NCBI GenBank assembly: GCA_002684875.1
Contig: NYVY01000001.1
Span: forward strand, 6,213 to 11,919
Reading direction: 5' to 3'
Origin: Pseudomonadota bacterium
GTDB lineage: Bacteria; Pseudomonadota; Gammaproteobacteria; Burkholderiales; Burkholderiaceae_A
Length of the DNA stretch: 5,707 nt
The translations under genes were made by a program, and so were the position numbers. Positions 1-5,707 of this stretch are shown here, piece after piece; the first letter of the stretch is position 1; each line of letters begins with the position of its first letter. The notes under the pieces were generated by a model that did no database searches, was not told where the DNA came from, and saw nothing but the letters and a program-made list of their open reading frames with translations.

Positions 1-378
1 ACAAGAACAGCATCAATAACTGGCGGATGGTTGGCCTTACTTGATGGACTCTTTAATAACATGCCTGAAAGAAGGTCTGAATTGTTAAAACTAATAAAAA
101 AAATTTCAGCAGTATCTGTTGGTTTGATTGGCGAAAACGCTTTACTAGATCTTGATTACTTCGAGGATTCCTCTTGCGCTGTTGATATGAATGTTGTCAT
201 GCAAAATAGCGATAAATTTGTTGAAATTCAAGGAACGGGAGAAACTAAAGCATTCGATCAAAAAGAGTTGACAACTATGTTAGAGTTTGCAAAAAAGGGT
301 ATAAAAACATTGTCAGATTTACAAGAAATCTTTGTTGAACAACCAAAAATTTTGAGAGTTGTTAGTAGTGATCTCTAA
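1..378 (+). CDS. rph: Ribonuclease PH, C-terminal part (5' end outside window)
   Basis: RNase PH is a phosphate-dependent 3'-5' exoribonuclease that trims tRNA 3' ends and degrades structured RNA in the cytoplasm, working as a hexamer. The frame is open from base 1 and encodes 125 residues, about half of a family protein of roughly 240. The visible part begins in the conserved TRTASITG segment (residues 1-8), which contains phosphate-binding residues, and continues through LLDLDYFEDS (48-57) and VDMNVVM (61-67), the acidic region carrying the catalytic and metal-binding aspartates. EIQGTGE (75-81) and the closing helix with KKGI (98-101) also match the family. The reading frame is intact to its TAA. 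Its last bases overlap the predicted start of rdgB, so the two are probably translated from one message. Family identification is very secure; the true start lies upstream of the window. Confidence 0.96.
   Translation, partial: TRTASITGGWLALLDGLFNNMPERRSELLKLIKKISAVSVGLIGENALLDLDYFEDSSCAVDMNVVMQNSDKFVEIQGTGETKAFDQKELTTMLEFAKKGIKTLSDLQEIFVEQPKILRVVSSDL
354..358 (+). promoter_or_regulatory. Ribosome binding site deciding the rdgB start
   Basis: GAGAG lies inside the 3' end of rph, 9 nt before a GTG at 368. It would directly abut the longer TTG start at 359, leaving no usable spacing. This supports GTG 368 as the rdgB start. The match to the anti-Shine-Dalgarno sequence is short, so the support is moderate. 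Confidence 0.5.
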
Positions 379-976
379 GTGGATTCTTGCCTCTAACAAT
401 CCAGGTAAGGTGAAAGAGTTCAATCGATTTTTTCGTAATTATCTCGAATTCGAAACAATTGAGTCAAAAGGAATCCAATCTCCGCAAGAACCACATAAAA
501 CATTTGTTGAAAATGCCATTGAAAAGGCTCGTAATACGGCAAGAATTTCTGGCTCACCTACCATTGCTGATGATTCTGGTTTGATTGTAGATTTTTTATC
601 TGGACTGCCTGGTGTGCGTTCAGCTAGATTTGCAACATCATCTAAATCGATCAAGGTTGATCAGGACAAGCAAAATATGGACCTGCTCCTTGAGTTAATG
701 ACTGCTGTCAGAGAGGAGTCTCAAAGAACTTGCCGCTTTGTTTGTGTGATTGTTGCTCTGAGATGTGTTGATGATCCTGATCCAATAATTTCTCACGGTG
801 TTTGGGAAGGACGGATAAATTTTGAGCCTAAAGGTACAGAGGGTTTTGGCTATGACCCAATTTTCTATGATCCTAAAATAAAAAAAACTGCTGCCCAAAT
901 ATCCCTTGAAGAAAAAAGCAAATGGAGCCATCGTGCCAAAGCTTTGAGAAAAATAAAAAAAGTATTGATTCGTTAA
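368..976 (+). CDS. rdgB: XTP/dITP pyrophosphatase (non-canonical purine NTP pyrophosphatase, Ham1 family)
   Basis: RdgB hydrolyses dITP, XTP and ITP to the monophosphate plus pyrophosphate, cleansing the nucleotide pool of deaminated purines before they enter DNA or RNA. It is a soluble dimer. From GTG 368 it has 202 residues, close to the usual ~197. Family motifs appear in order: SNNPGK (9-14, phosphate binding), TFVENA (45-50), ADDSGL (67-72, with the metal/catalytic aspartates D68 and D69), PGVRSARF (81-88), GFGYDPIF (159-166) and SHRAKAL (187-193, base recognition). I chose GTG 368 rather than TTG 359 because it places the first beta strand (KWILASNN) at the normal distance from the N terminus and has a GAGAG at suitable spacing. 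The start overlaps the rph end by 11 nt, which suggests translational coupling. hemW follows after 7 nt. All key residues seem present. Confidence 0.95.
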   Translation: MISKWILASNNPGKVKEFNRFFRNYLEFETIESKGIQSPQEPHKTFVENAIEKARNTARISGSPTIADDSGLIVDFLSGLPGVRSARFATSSKSIKVDQDKQNMDLLLELMTAVREESQRTCRFVCVIVALRCVDDPDPIISHGVWEGRINFEPKGTEGFGYDPIFYDPKIKKTAAQISLEEKSKWSHRAKALRKIKKVLIR

Positions 977-983
977 TTAAAAA

Positions 984-2153
984 ATGCCGATTATTAAAAT
1001 CGATGAAATTCCGTTGAGCTTATATATTCATCTTCCATGGTGTGAAAAAAAATGTCCCTACTGTGACTTTAATTCTCATACTCGTTATGATGATAGTTTT
1101 TTTGAGGAGTACATAAATCTATTAATTTCAGAGTTGGAAACTTGGAGTTTGGTTTTTATTAAAAGAGGTATATCAACAATATATTTTGGAGGTGGTACTC
1201 CTAATCTTTTTCCACTTGTATTGATAAAAAAACTCTTAGATAAGATTACAAAATACTTAAAAGCTGACAATGATACAGAAATAACCTTTGAGATGAACCC
1301 TGGAAATAGTGAGCTTGCTAATACATCTAGACACTACCTGAATGGGTTAAAGAAATGTGGTGTCAATAGAATTTCTGTCGGAGTGCAGTCTTTTAATAAC
1401 GAGTGTTTGGAAGCTATTGGTAGAACACACGATAGTAAAGATATTTATTCTTTTTTAACCGAGTTATTTGACGTTTTTTCCAATGTAAACATTGATCTGA
1501 TGTTTGGACTTCCTGGTCAAACCAAAAAAATGTTAGAGAGTGACTTAAATTCTCTAAGTAATTTTAGTCCTGCTCATATCTCTTATTACCAACTGACTAT
1601 TGAGCCGAATACTTTGTTTTATACAAAAAGGCCAAAGTTACCCTCTGAAGAAGCAATTTGGCGTATGCAAGAGTTAATCAAAAATTTTTTAATTTTTGAC
1701 TACCGTAAATATGAAATTTCTGCATATAAAAAAAATAATTTTTCATGTTGTCATAATTTAAATTATTGGAGATTTGGAGATTATATTGGTATTGGGGCAG
1801 GGGCTCATTCGAAAATTTCCAGACTTGGTTTCGTCGAACGGCGTAGTAATATTTCAAATCCTGAACTTTACATGCAAAAGATGCGTTTAAAGAATGAAAC
1901 TCACTACAATGTAAAAATGCCAGCAGGGGAGGAGTTATTGTTTGAATATATTTTAAATATAACAAGGCTTAGAGAGGGATTCTTAAAAAGTGACTTCGAA
2001 ATAAGAACAGGATTGAAATTTAATAATTACGAAGCCAAGTTTATCTCCGCAATAGAAAGAGGTCTCTTGAAACAATGTGAAAAGCGGTTTTATCCGACGG
2101 AGTTAGGCTTTAATTATCTGACTGACTTACAAAGTTTATTTCTGCCAAACTAG
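984..2153 (+). CDS. hemW: Radical SAM heme chaperone HemW (HemN-like)
   Basis: HemW is a radical-SAM-fold protein that binds heme and is thought to deliver it to respiratory enzymes. It is often mislabelled as oxygen-independent coproporphyrinogen III oxidase. The 389-residue product (E. coli HemW is about 378) has the 4Fe-4S motif CX3CX2C at C20, C24 and C27, followed by F29. True HemN has a fourth cysteine at the F29 position and a longer N-terminal extension, so this is HemW. Other marks are YFGGGTP (67-73, SAM binding), EMNPG (103-107), GVNRISVGVQSF (126-137), DLMFGLPGQT (171-180), HISYYQLTIEP (198-208) and HNLNYW (257-262), the HNxxYW motif associated with heme binding in HemW, then GIGAGAHS (269-276). 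The C-terminal 80 residues match the HemW extension. The ATG lies 7 nt after rdgB with no clear Shine-Dalgarno sequence, so it may rely on coupling. C256, beside the motif, replaces a residue that is Gln in E. coli as I recall it. Confidence 0.95.
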   Translation: MPIIKIDEIPLSLYIHLPWCEKKCPYCDFNSHTRYDDSFFEEYINLLISELETWSLVFIKRGISTIYFGGGTPNLFPLVLIKKLLDKITKYLKADNDTEITFEMNPGNSELANTSRHYLNGLKKCGVNRISVGVQSFNNECLEAIGRTHDSKDIYSFLTELFDVFSNVNIDLMFGLPGQTKKMLESDLNSLSNFSPAHISYYQLTIEPNTLFYTKRPKLPSEEAIWRMQELIKNFLIFDYRKYEISAYKKNNFSCCHNLNYWRFGDYIGIGAGAHSKISRLGFVERRSNISNPELYMQKMRLKNETHYNVKMPAGEELLFEYILNITRLREGFLKSDFEIRTGLKFNNYEAKFISAIERGLLKQCEKRFYPTELGFNYLTDLQSLFLPN

Positions 2154-2164
2154 AAAAACATTTT

Positions 2165-2221
2165 CGCATTGATAGTGTGCGTATTGCTTTAAATTAGTGC
2201 ATATTGCATAATATCAGTGCG
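2165..2221 (+). promoter_or_regulatory. Three tandem NtrC-like operators (upstream activating sequence of glnA)
   Basis: Three 17-bp imperfect dyads begin at 2165, 2185 and 2205, exactly 20 bp apart: CGCATTGATAGTGTGCG, TGCTTTAAATTAGTGCA and TGCATAATATCAGTGCG. Against the enterobacterial NtrC consensus TGCACC-N5-GGTGCA they match 7, 8 and 8 of 12 specified positions, with GC at the left and GTGC at the right invariant in all three. Measured from the predicted sigma-54 start at about 2319, the dyad centres lie near -146, -126 and -106, the distance range of the E. coli glnA enhancer sites. Because ntrC is the last gene seen in the operon, autogenous control is the natural reading. Binding itself is inferred. 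Confidence 0.72.
2184..2212 (+). promoter_or_regulatory. Possible sigma-70 promoter overlapping the operators
   Basis: A weak -35 (TTGCTT, 2184-2189) and a good -10 (CATAAT, 2207-2212; 5 of 6 to TATAAT) are separated by 17 bp. They lie across the second and third NtrC-like dyads, an arrangement like E. coli glnAp1, which gives basal expression and is repressed when NtrC binds. The -35 matches only 3 of 6 positions and the region is AT-rich, so this is tentative. Confidence 0.33.
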
Positions 2222-2222
2222 T

Positions 2223-2235
2223 TTAGTAATTGATT
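2223..2235 (+). promoter_or_regulatory. Possible IHF binding site between operators and sigma-54 promoter
   Basis: TTAGTAATTGATT matches the reverse form of the IHF consensus, YAA-N4-TTGATW, at all specified positions but one. It sits just downstream of the NtrC-like sites and about 60 bp before the -24 element, where IHF bending commonly helps an enhancer-bound activator reach sigma-54 polymerase. The consensus is AT-rich and the surroundings are too, so a chance match is quite possible. Confidence 0.33.
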
Positions 2236-2292
2236 ATGTCAATGTAACTTTTCTAAGTTATTGAAATGATTTGGAAAAAAACTTTTTATTGT

Positions 2293-2308
2293 GGGCATGG
2301 TTTTCGCT
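2293..2308 (+). promoter_or_regulatory. Sigma-54 (RpoN) -24/-12 promoter of glnA-ntrB-ntrC
   Basis: The segment GGGCATGGTTTTCGCT fits TGGCACG-N4-TTGCW. The invariant GG (2294-2295) and GC (2306-2307) are exactly 10 nt apart, and C2296, A2297, G2299, T2304 and T2308 also match. Mismatches are the first T, the C of CACG and the second T of TTGC. Counting C2307 as -12 puts the transcription start near 2319, giving a leader of about 24 nt with the glnA ribosome site. Upstream NtrC-like dyads and the downstream operon strongly support it. Confidence 0.8.
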
Positions 2309-2333
2309 AATTAATTTTATAAATAAATAGTAT

Positions 2334-2337
2334 GGAG
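2334..2337 (+). promoter_or_regulatory. glnA ribosome binding site
   Basis: GGAG lies 5 nt before the glnA ATG, and is the clearest translation signal near this start. It supports ATG 2343, which also gives the expected GSI N terminus. Confidence 0.7.
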
Positions 2338-2342
2338 AAAGT

Positions 2343-3755
2343 ATGAATACGGCAAAAGATGTAGTAAAAATGATTGGCGATAACGACTGCAAATTTGTGG
2401 ACCTTCGATTCACAGATACCAAAGGTAAGGAACAACATGTTTCTGTTCCTGCTACTTCTTTTGATGTAGAGAAGTTTGAGGAAGGGCACCCTTTTGATGG
2501 CTCTTCGATTGCTGGTTGGAAAGGCATTCAAGCTTCTGATATGCTCCTTATACCTGACCCTACTACGGCAGTTATTGACCCATTTAGAGAAGAGCAGACA
2601 TTGTTACTCACTTGCGATGTAGTAGAACCCTCAGATGGAAAAGGATATGATAGGGACCCCCGTTCTTTGGCCCTTAGAGCCGAAGCTTACATGCAGTCTT
2701 CGGGTTTGGGTGATGAAGCGTTTTTTGGTCCAGAACCTGAGTTTTTTGTGTTTGATAGCGTTACTTGGAATAACAGCATGGGTGGAAGTTTTTACAAAAT
2801 TAATTCTGAAGAAGCTAGTTGGTCAAGTGGATTGGATATAGAGCAAGGCAATTTGGCACATCGTCCTACAGTAAAAGGGGGGTATTTTCCCGTGCCTCCC
2901 GTAGATTCATTGCAAGACATGAGGTCTGAGATGTGTTTGTTGTTAGAATCGATGGGGATTCCCTGTGAAGTACATCACCACGAAGTTGGAGGGCCAGGGC
3001 AGTGTGAAATTGGTACAAAGTTTGCCCCTTTAACTCAAAGGGCTGACTGGATTCAAAGACTGAAGTATGTTGTGCACAATGTTGCCCAGAGTTACGGAAA
3101 GACTGCTACTTTTATGCCAAAACCAGTTGTTGATGACAACGGGTCGGGAATGCATGTCCATCAATCTGTATGGAAAGATGGAGTAAATCTTTTTGCTGGT
3201 GAAAAATATGCTGGTTTGTCAGAGTTTGCCCTCAATTACATTGGAGGTATTATCAAACATGCTCGTGCTTTAAACGCTTTCACTAATCCATCAACTAATT
3301 CATACAAAAGGTTAGTACCTGGCTTTGAAGCGCCAGTAAAACTTGCTTACTCTGCGAGAAACAGGTCTGCTTCAGTAAGAATTCCCCACGTTGCTAATCC
3401 AAAAGGTCGTAGGATTGAGGTAAGATTCGGCGACGCCTCTGCTAACCCTTATTTTGCCTTTGCTGCTTTTTTGATGGCTGGACTGGATGGAGTTCAAAAT
3501 AAAATTAATCCTGGGGATGCTCTTGACAAGAATTTATATGACCTTCCTCCAGAGGAAGATGCTGAAATTCCAACCATTTGCTCATCCCTAGAGCAAGCTT
3601 TGGAATCATTGGATGCAGACCAAGAATTTCTGTTGAAGGGAGATGTTTTTAGTTCTGACATGATAAGTGCTTACATTGATTTGAAAATGGATGATGTCAA
3701 TCGATTAAGGATGGCCACGCATCCAATCGAATTTGAAATGTACTATTCAGTTTAA
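2343..3755 (+). CDS. glnA: Glutamine synthetase type I (GSI-beta)
   Basis: GlnA condenses glutamate, ammonia and ATP into glutamine, the main route of ammonium assimilation at low nitrogen. It acts as a cytoplasmic dodecamer. The 470 residues match the GSI length. Visible signatures are FDGSSIAGW (51-59), EPEFF with metal ligands E131 and E133 (131-135), [14 protein letters not shown] (211-224), [14 protein letters not shown] (260-273, with H271 and H273), [17 protein letters not shown] (315-331, ATP/glutamate site) and [10 protein letters not shown] (361-370). The segment [10 protein letters not shown] (396-405) carries Y399, equivalent to the tyrosine adenylylated by GlnE in enterobacteria, so activity is probably also tuned by GlnE/PII. 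The start has a GGAG 5 nt upstream. The gene follows an apparent sigma-54 promoter with NtrC-like operators, and ntrB starts 20 nt downstream. Nothing appears damaged. Confidence 0.98.
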   Translation: MNTAKDVVKMIGDNDCKFVDLRFTDTKGKEQHVSVPATSFDVEKFEEGHPFDGSSIAGWKGIQASDMLLIPDPTTAVIDPFREEQTLLLTCDVVEPSDGKGYDRDPRSLALRAEAYMQSSGLGDEAFFGPEPEFFVFDSVTWNNSMGGSFYKINSEEASWSSGLDIEQGNLAHRPTVKGGYFPVPPVDSLQDMRSEMCLLLESMGIPCEVHHHEVGGPGQCEIGTKFAPLTQRADWIQRLKYVVHNVAQSYGKTATFMPKPVVDDNGSGMHVHQSVWKDGVNLFAGEKYAGLSEFALNYIGGIIKHARALNAFTNPSTNSYKRLVPGFEAPVKLAYSARNRSASVRIPHVANPKGRRIEVRFGDASANPYFAFAAFLMAGLDGVQNKINPGDALDKNLYDLPPEEDAEIPTICSSLEQALESLDADQEFLLKGDVFSSDMISAYIDLKMDDVNRLRMATHPIEFEMYYSV

Positions 3756-3761
3756 AGGAGG
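3755..3761 (+). promoter_or_regulatory. Strong but distant Shine-Dalgarno before ntrB
   Basis: AAGGAGG begins on the last base of the glnA stop codon and is near-perfect to the anti-Shine-Dalgarno sequence. It lies 14 nt before the ATG at 3776, longer than the usual 5-9. A second purine run (GGGG, 3772-3775) directly abuts the ATG and is too close to serve. No in-frame ATG, GTG or TTG lies between, so the long spacing seems real and may lower ntrB translation relative to glnA. Confidence 0.55.
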
Positions 3762-3775
3762 TTAGCCTAAAGGGG

Positions 3776-4849
3776 ATGGAAAATTCTGGGTCATTTGATT
3801 TAATAAACTTTGATATTGCTGACCTCGTAACTGCGAGTATTCTATGTCTTGATTCATCAGGTAGGATTATTTTTGCAAATACTGCTGCAGAGACATTGTT
3901 TGGATTATCGAAAGTACAATTAACAAAAATGAAGATCGATGGACTCTTAACAAGTGCCAACGAGTTTCATGAGTTTTGTAGTTATCGTGAAGAGGAGTCT
4001 TCTCACGTACAAACAAAACTCTCTTGGAAGTTGGCAGGTGATAGAACTGTAGGCTTAGACACCATGATTACCCAGACGGGAATGCTTTATCCATCTTGTG
4101 TGGTTGAAGTACGATCTGATTTGAGGAGTATTAAGGTAAGCAAAGAAGAAAGAAGAGATGATTTAGTAAAAGCGAACAAGATGATTCTTAAAAATTTAGG
4201 GCATGAAGTAAAAAACCCTCTTGGTGGAATAAGAGGAGCGGCTCAATTATTAAAAGATGAGCTTGAAGATAATTATTTGACTGAATATACGGACGTAATT
4301 ATCAAAGAGGCAGATAGGTTGAAGGATTTAGTTGATAATATGTTGATTCCTTCGAAACAAAGTATCAAATATAGTCAAGTTAACTTGCATGAGTTAACTG
4401 AGAGGGTAAAGACATTAATTCAGTCGGAATATAATCAGATCGATATTGACTGCGACTATGATGTGAGTATTCCTGACTTGGACTGCGATGCTATGCAAAT
4501 AATACAAGTTATTCTTAATATTTGCAGAAATGCAGCAGAAGCCCTCGAAAACTACGATATCAAGAATCCAAAAATCACAATCAGGTCCAGAATTGCTAGA
4601 CAAATAACGCTTAGAAGAAGGAAGTACTCTTTGGCAGCTATAGTTGAAATTTCTGATAACGGGCCTGGGATTCCATCTGGTATTCAAGATCAAATATTTT
4701 ATCCCTTAGTATCTAATCAACCAAATGGGCAAGGTATTGGTCTTACGTTAGCACAGGAAATTATTCACTCTCACGGAGGGTTAATTGATTTTGAAAGTAA
4801 GAAAGGATCTACTACGTTTATGGTTCATATTCCCCTAAACAAATATTAA
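3776..4849 (+). CDS. ntrB: Nitrogen regulation sensor histidine kinase/phosphatase NtrB (NRII)
   Basis: NtrB autophosphorylates and passes the phosphate to NtrC when nitrogen is scarce; PII (GlnB) bound to it switches it to NtrC-P phosphatase. The 357-residue product has no membrane segment, as expected for this cytosolic kinase. A PAS domain occupies about residues 12-115 (SILCLDSSGRIIFANTAAETLFG, 21-43). The dimerisation/H-box is GHEVKNPLGGIRGAAQLL (142-159) with phospho-acceptor H143, followed by VIIKEADRLKDLVD (174-187). The ATPase core has the N-box VILNICRNAAEAL (245-257), the G1 box DNGPGIP (294-300) and the G2 box GQGIGL (318-323). IFYPLVSNQ (307-315) departs from the VSGREGG wording typical of the family, and GIGL replaces the commoner GLGL. 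The gene sits 20 nt after glnA and 7 nt before ntrC. E. coli glnL is the counterpart. Identification is secure. Confidence 0.96.
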   Translation: MENSGSFDLINFDIADLVTASILCLDSSGRIIFANTAAETLFGLSKVQLTKMKIDGLLTSANEFHEFCSYREEESSHVQTKLSWKLAGDRTVGLDTMITQTGMLYPSCVVEVRSDLRSIKVSKEERRDDLVKANKMILKNLGHEVKNPLGGIRGAAQLLKDELEDNYLTEYTDVIIKEADRLKDLVDNMLIPSKQSIKYSQVNLHELTERVKTLIQSEYNQIDIDCDYDVSIPDLDCDAMQIIQVILNICRNAAEALENYDIKNPKITIRSRIARQITLRRRKYSLAAIVEISDNGPGIPSGIQDQIFYPLVSNQPNGQGIGLTLAQEIIHSHGGLIDFESKKGSTTFMVHIPLNKY

Positions 4850-4856
4850 AACGATT

Positions 4857-5707
4857 ATGAGTTCAGTTTGGATAGTCGATGACGATTCATCGATACGTTG
4901 GGTACTTGAAAAGGCTTTGGCAAGGCAAAACTTTTCTTGCAAATCTTTCTCGTCGGCTAGCGATGTGCTTTTAGCACTAGAGTCAGAACTACCCAGAGTT
5001 TTAGTCTCAGATATACGTATGCCAGGAGGTTCTGGTCTGGACCTTTTGGAACAAATTAAAGTTCGTTATCCTAATCTTCCAGTCATAATTATGACTGCAT
5101 TTTCTGATTTAGATAGTGCAGTTTCATCTTTTCAAAAAGGGGCTTTTGATTATTTACCTAAACCTTTTGATGTAGGCTCTGCTGTGAAGTTGATAACAAG
5201 GGTTCTTGGGGATACTAAACAAGAGTTTGATCAAGAGGAAACAGTTCGCGACAATAGTATTGGAGATTTACTAGGTAAAGCTCCCAAGATGCAGGAAATA
5301 TTTAGAATTGTTGGCAGACTTTCGAAGTCGTCCACAACTGTGCTAGTAAATGGAGAGACTGGAACAGGAAAGGAATTAGTTGCAAGAGCTTTGCATCAGC
5401 ATAGCCCACGTGCTGAAAAGCCTTTTATTGCCCTCAATATGGCTGCAATTCCTAAAGATTTATTGGAGTCGGAGCTTTTTGGCCATGAGAGGGGTGCTTT
5501 TACAGGAGCACAGGTTTCCAGGAAAGGTAGGTTTGAGCAAGCGGATGGAGGCACGTTATTTTTAGATGAGATTGGTGATATGCCTATAGAACTTCAAACA
5601 AGACTACTTAGAGTTTTATCTGAAGGGAAGTTTTATAGGGTTGGAGGGATTACCCCTGTAAAAACAAATGTAAGAGTCATTGCTGCCACTCATCAAAACT
5701 TGGAGGA
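4857..5707 (+). CDS. ntrC: Nitrogen regulation response regulator NtrC (NRI), 3' end outside window
   Basis: NtrC is the enhancer-binding activator of sigma-54 promoters for nitrogen genes, phosphorylated by NtrB. The frame stays open to the window end: 283 full codons of a protein usually about 470. The receiver domain (1-120) shows the acidic pocket D8/D9, phosphorylation site D52 in [15 protein letters not shown]80 in [10 protein letters not shown] and K102 in DYLPKPFD. A linker leads to the AAA+ domain starting near 136, with Walker A GETGTGKE (166-173), the sigma-54-contacting GAFTGA loop (213-218), Walker [10 protein letters not shown] (233-241) and the start of the sensor I region RVIAATHQ (273-280). 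The Fis-type DNA-binding domain lies beyond the window. ATG 4857 is 7 nt after ntrB; it gives the expected N terminus ([15 protein letters not shown]) but has no evident Shine-Dalgarno sequence, so translation is probably coupled to ntrB. E. coli glnG is the counterpart. Confidence 0.97.
   Translation, partial: MSSVWIVDDDSSIRWVLEKALARQNFSCKSFSSASDVLLALESELPRVLVSDIRMPGGSGLDLLEQIKVRYPNLPVIIMTAFSDLDSAVSSFQKGAFDYLPKPFDVGSAVKLITRVLGDTKQEFDQEETVRDNSIGDLLGKAPKMQEIFRIVGRLSKSSTTVLVNGETGTGKELVARALHQHSPRAEKPFIALNMAAIPKDLLESELFGHERGAFTGAQVSRKGRFEQADGGTLFLDEIGDMPIELQTRLLRVLSEGKFYRVGGITPVKTNVRVIAATHQNLE

Noticed and set aside
1678..1965. Minus-strand open frame of 95 codons inside hemW
   Set aside because: Lies wholly antisense to a well-conserved part of hemW and shows no recognisable motif; a shadow frame.
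984..2153. Annotation as oxygen-independent coproporphyrinogen III oxidase (hemN)
   Set aside because: The iron-sulfur motif is CX3CX2C-D-F without the fourth cysteine, the HemN N-terminal extension is missing, and the HNxxYW motif is present. These are HemW traits.
2153..2165. GAAAA-ACA-TTTTC dyad right after the hemW stop
   Set aside because: Five almost all A-T pairs and a 3-nt loop are too weak for a terminator, and no T tract follows. Likely chance in AT-rich DNA.
2240..2263. Inverted repeat CAATGTAACTT / AAGTTATTG with TTCT loop, as a terminator for hemW
   Set aside because: The stem is A/T-rich with a 2-nt bulge and is followed by ATGATTTGG rather than a T tract; the nearest T run is about 20 nt away. 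It is also beyond the operators.
2318..2323. TATAAA as a -10 element just before glnA
   Set aside because: The -35 position 17 bp upstream reads GCATGG, with no resemblance to TTGACA, and the sigma-54 promoter explains the start better.
2258..2531. Two overlapping minus-strand frames across the start of glnA
   Set aside because: They overlap each other and the conserved glnA N terminus, and their products show no recognisable family features.
5380..5565. Small + strand frame of 61 codons inside ntrC
   Set aside because: Out-of-frame shadow over the NtrC AAA+ core, which is clearly the coding frame.
1..5707. CRISPR array, insertion sequence, tRNA/rRNA or phage genes
   Set aside because: No direct-repeat array with spacers, transposase, terminal inverted repeats or RNA-gene sequence was recognised; coding sequence fills all but one 189-bp gap.

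Overview
The window reads as ordinary chromosome of an AT-rich proteobacterium. It holds six genes, all on the + strand and tightly packed, in two blocks. The protein sequences look beta- or gammaproteobacterial. I lean towards Betaproteobacteria because of the rph-rdgB-hemW order and the NtrB kinase-core wording (ARQIT..RRKYSLA and IFYPLVS...LTLAQ), both of which I recall from Burkholderia-type genomes. That lean rests on memory, not on a search. A/T-rich third codon positions and short gaps would suit a streamlined, for example aquatic, lineage, but this is only a suggestion.

Block 1 (1-2153) is a housekeeping cluster: the 3' half of rph (RNase PH, cut by the window start), rdgB (XTP/dITP pyrophosphatase, most likely starting at a GTG inside the end of rph), and hemW (radical-SAM heme chaperone) 7 bp further on. 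The three look co-transcribed.

The only sizeable gap (2154-2342, 189 bp) is dense with regulatory signals. It holds three 17-bp dyads in exact 20-bp tandem register that resemble NtrC operators (2165-2221), a possible sigma-70 promoter lying over them, a possible IHF site (2223-2235), and a good sigma-54 -24/-12 promoter (2293-2308) whose predicted start lies about 24 nt before glnA. No convincing terminator closes block 1.

Block 2 (2343-5707) is the classic nitrogen-control operon glnA-ntrB-ntrC. It encodes glutamine synthetase of the adenylylatable GSI-beta type, the NtrB sensor kinase, and the sigma-54 activator NtrC (cut by the window end, with receiver and most of the AAA+ domain present). 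The layout predicts a closed loop. Under nitrogen limitation NtrB phosphorylates NtrC, NtrC-P binds the triple operator and activates the sigma-54 promoter, and the operon makes more glutamine synthetase, NtrB and NtrC.

I found no sign of a novel system, mobile element, CRISPR array or RNA gene. The most informative non-coding observation is the phased triple operator and overlapping promoter arrangement upstream of glnA.
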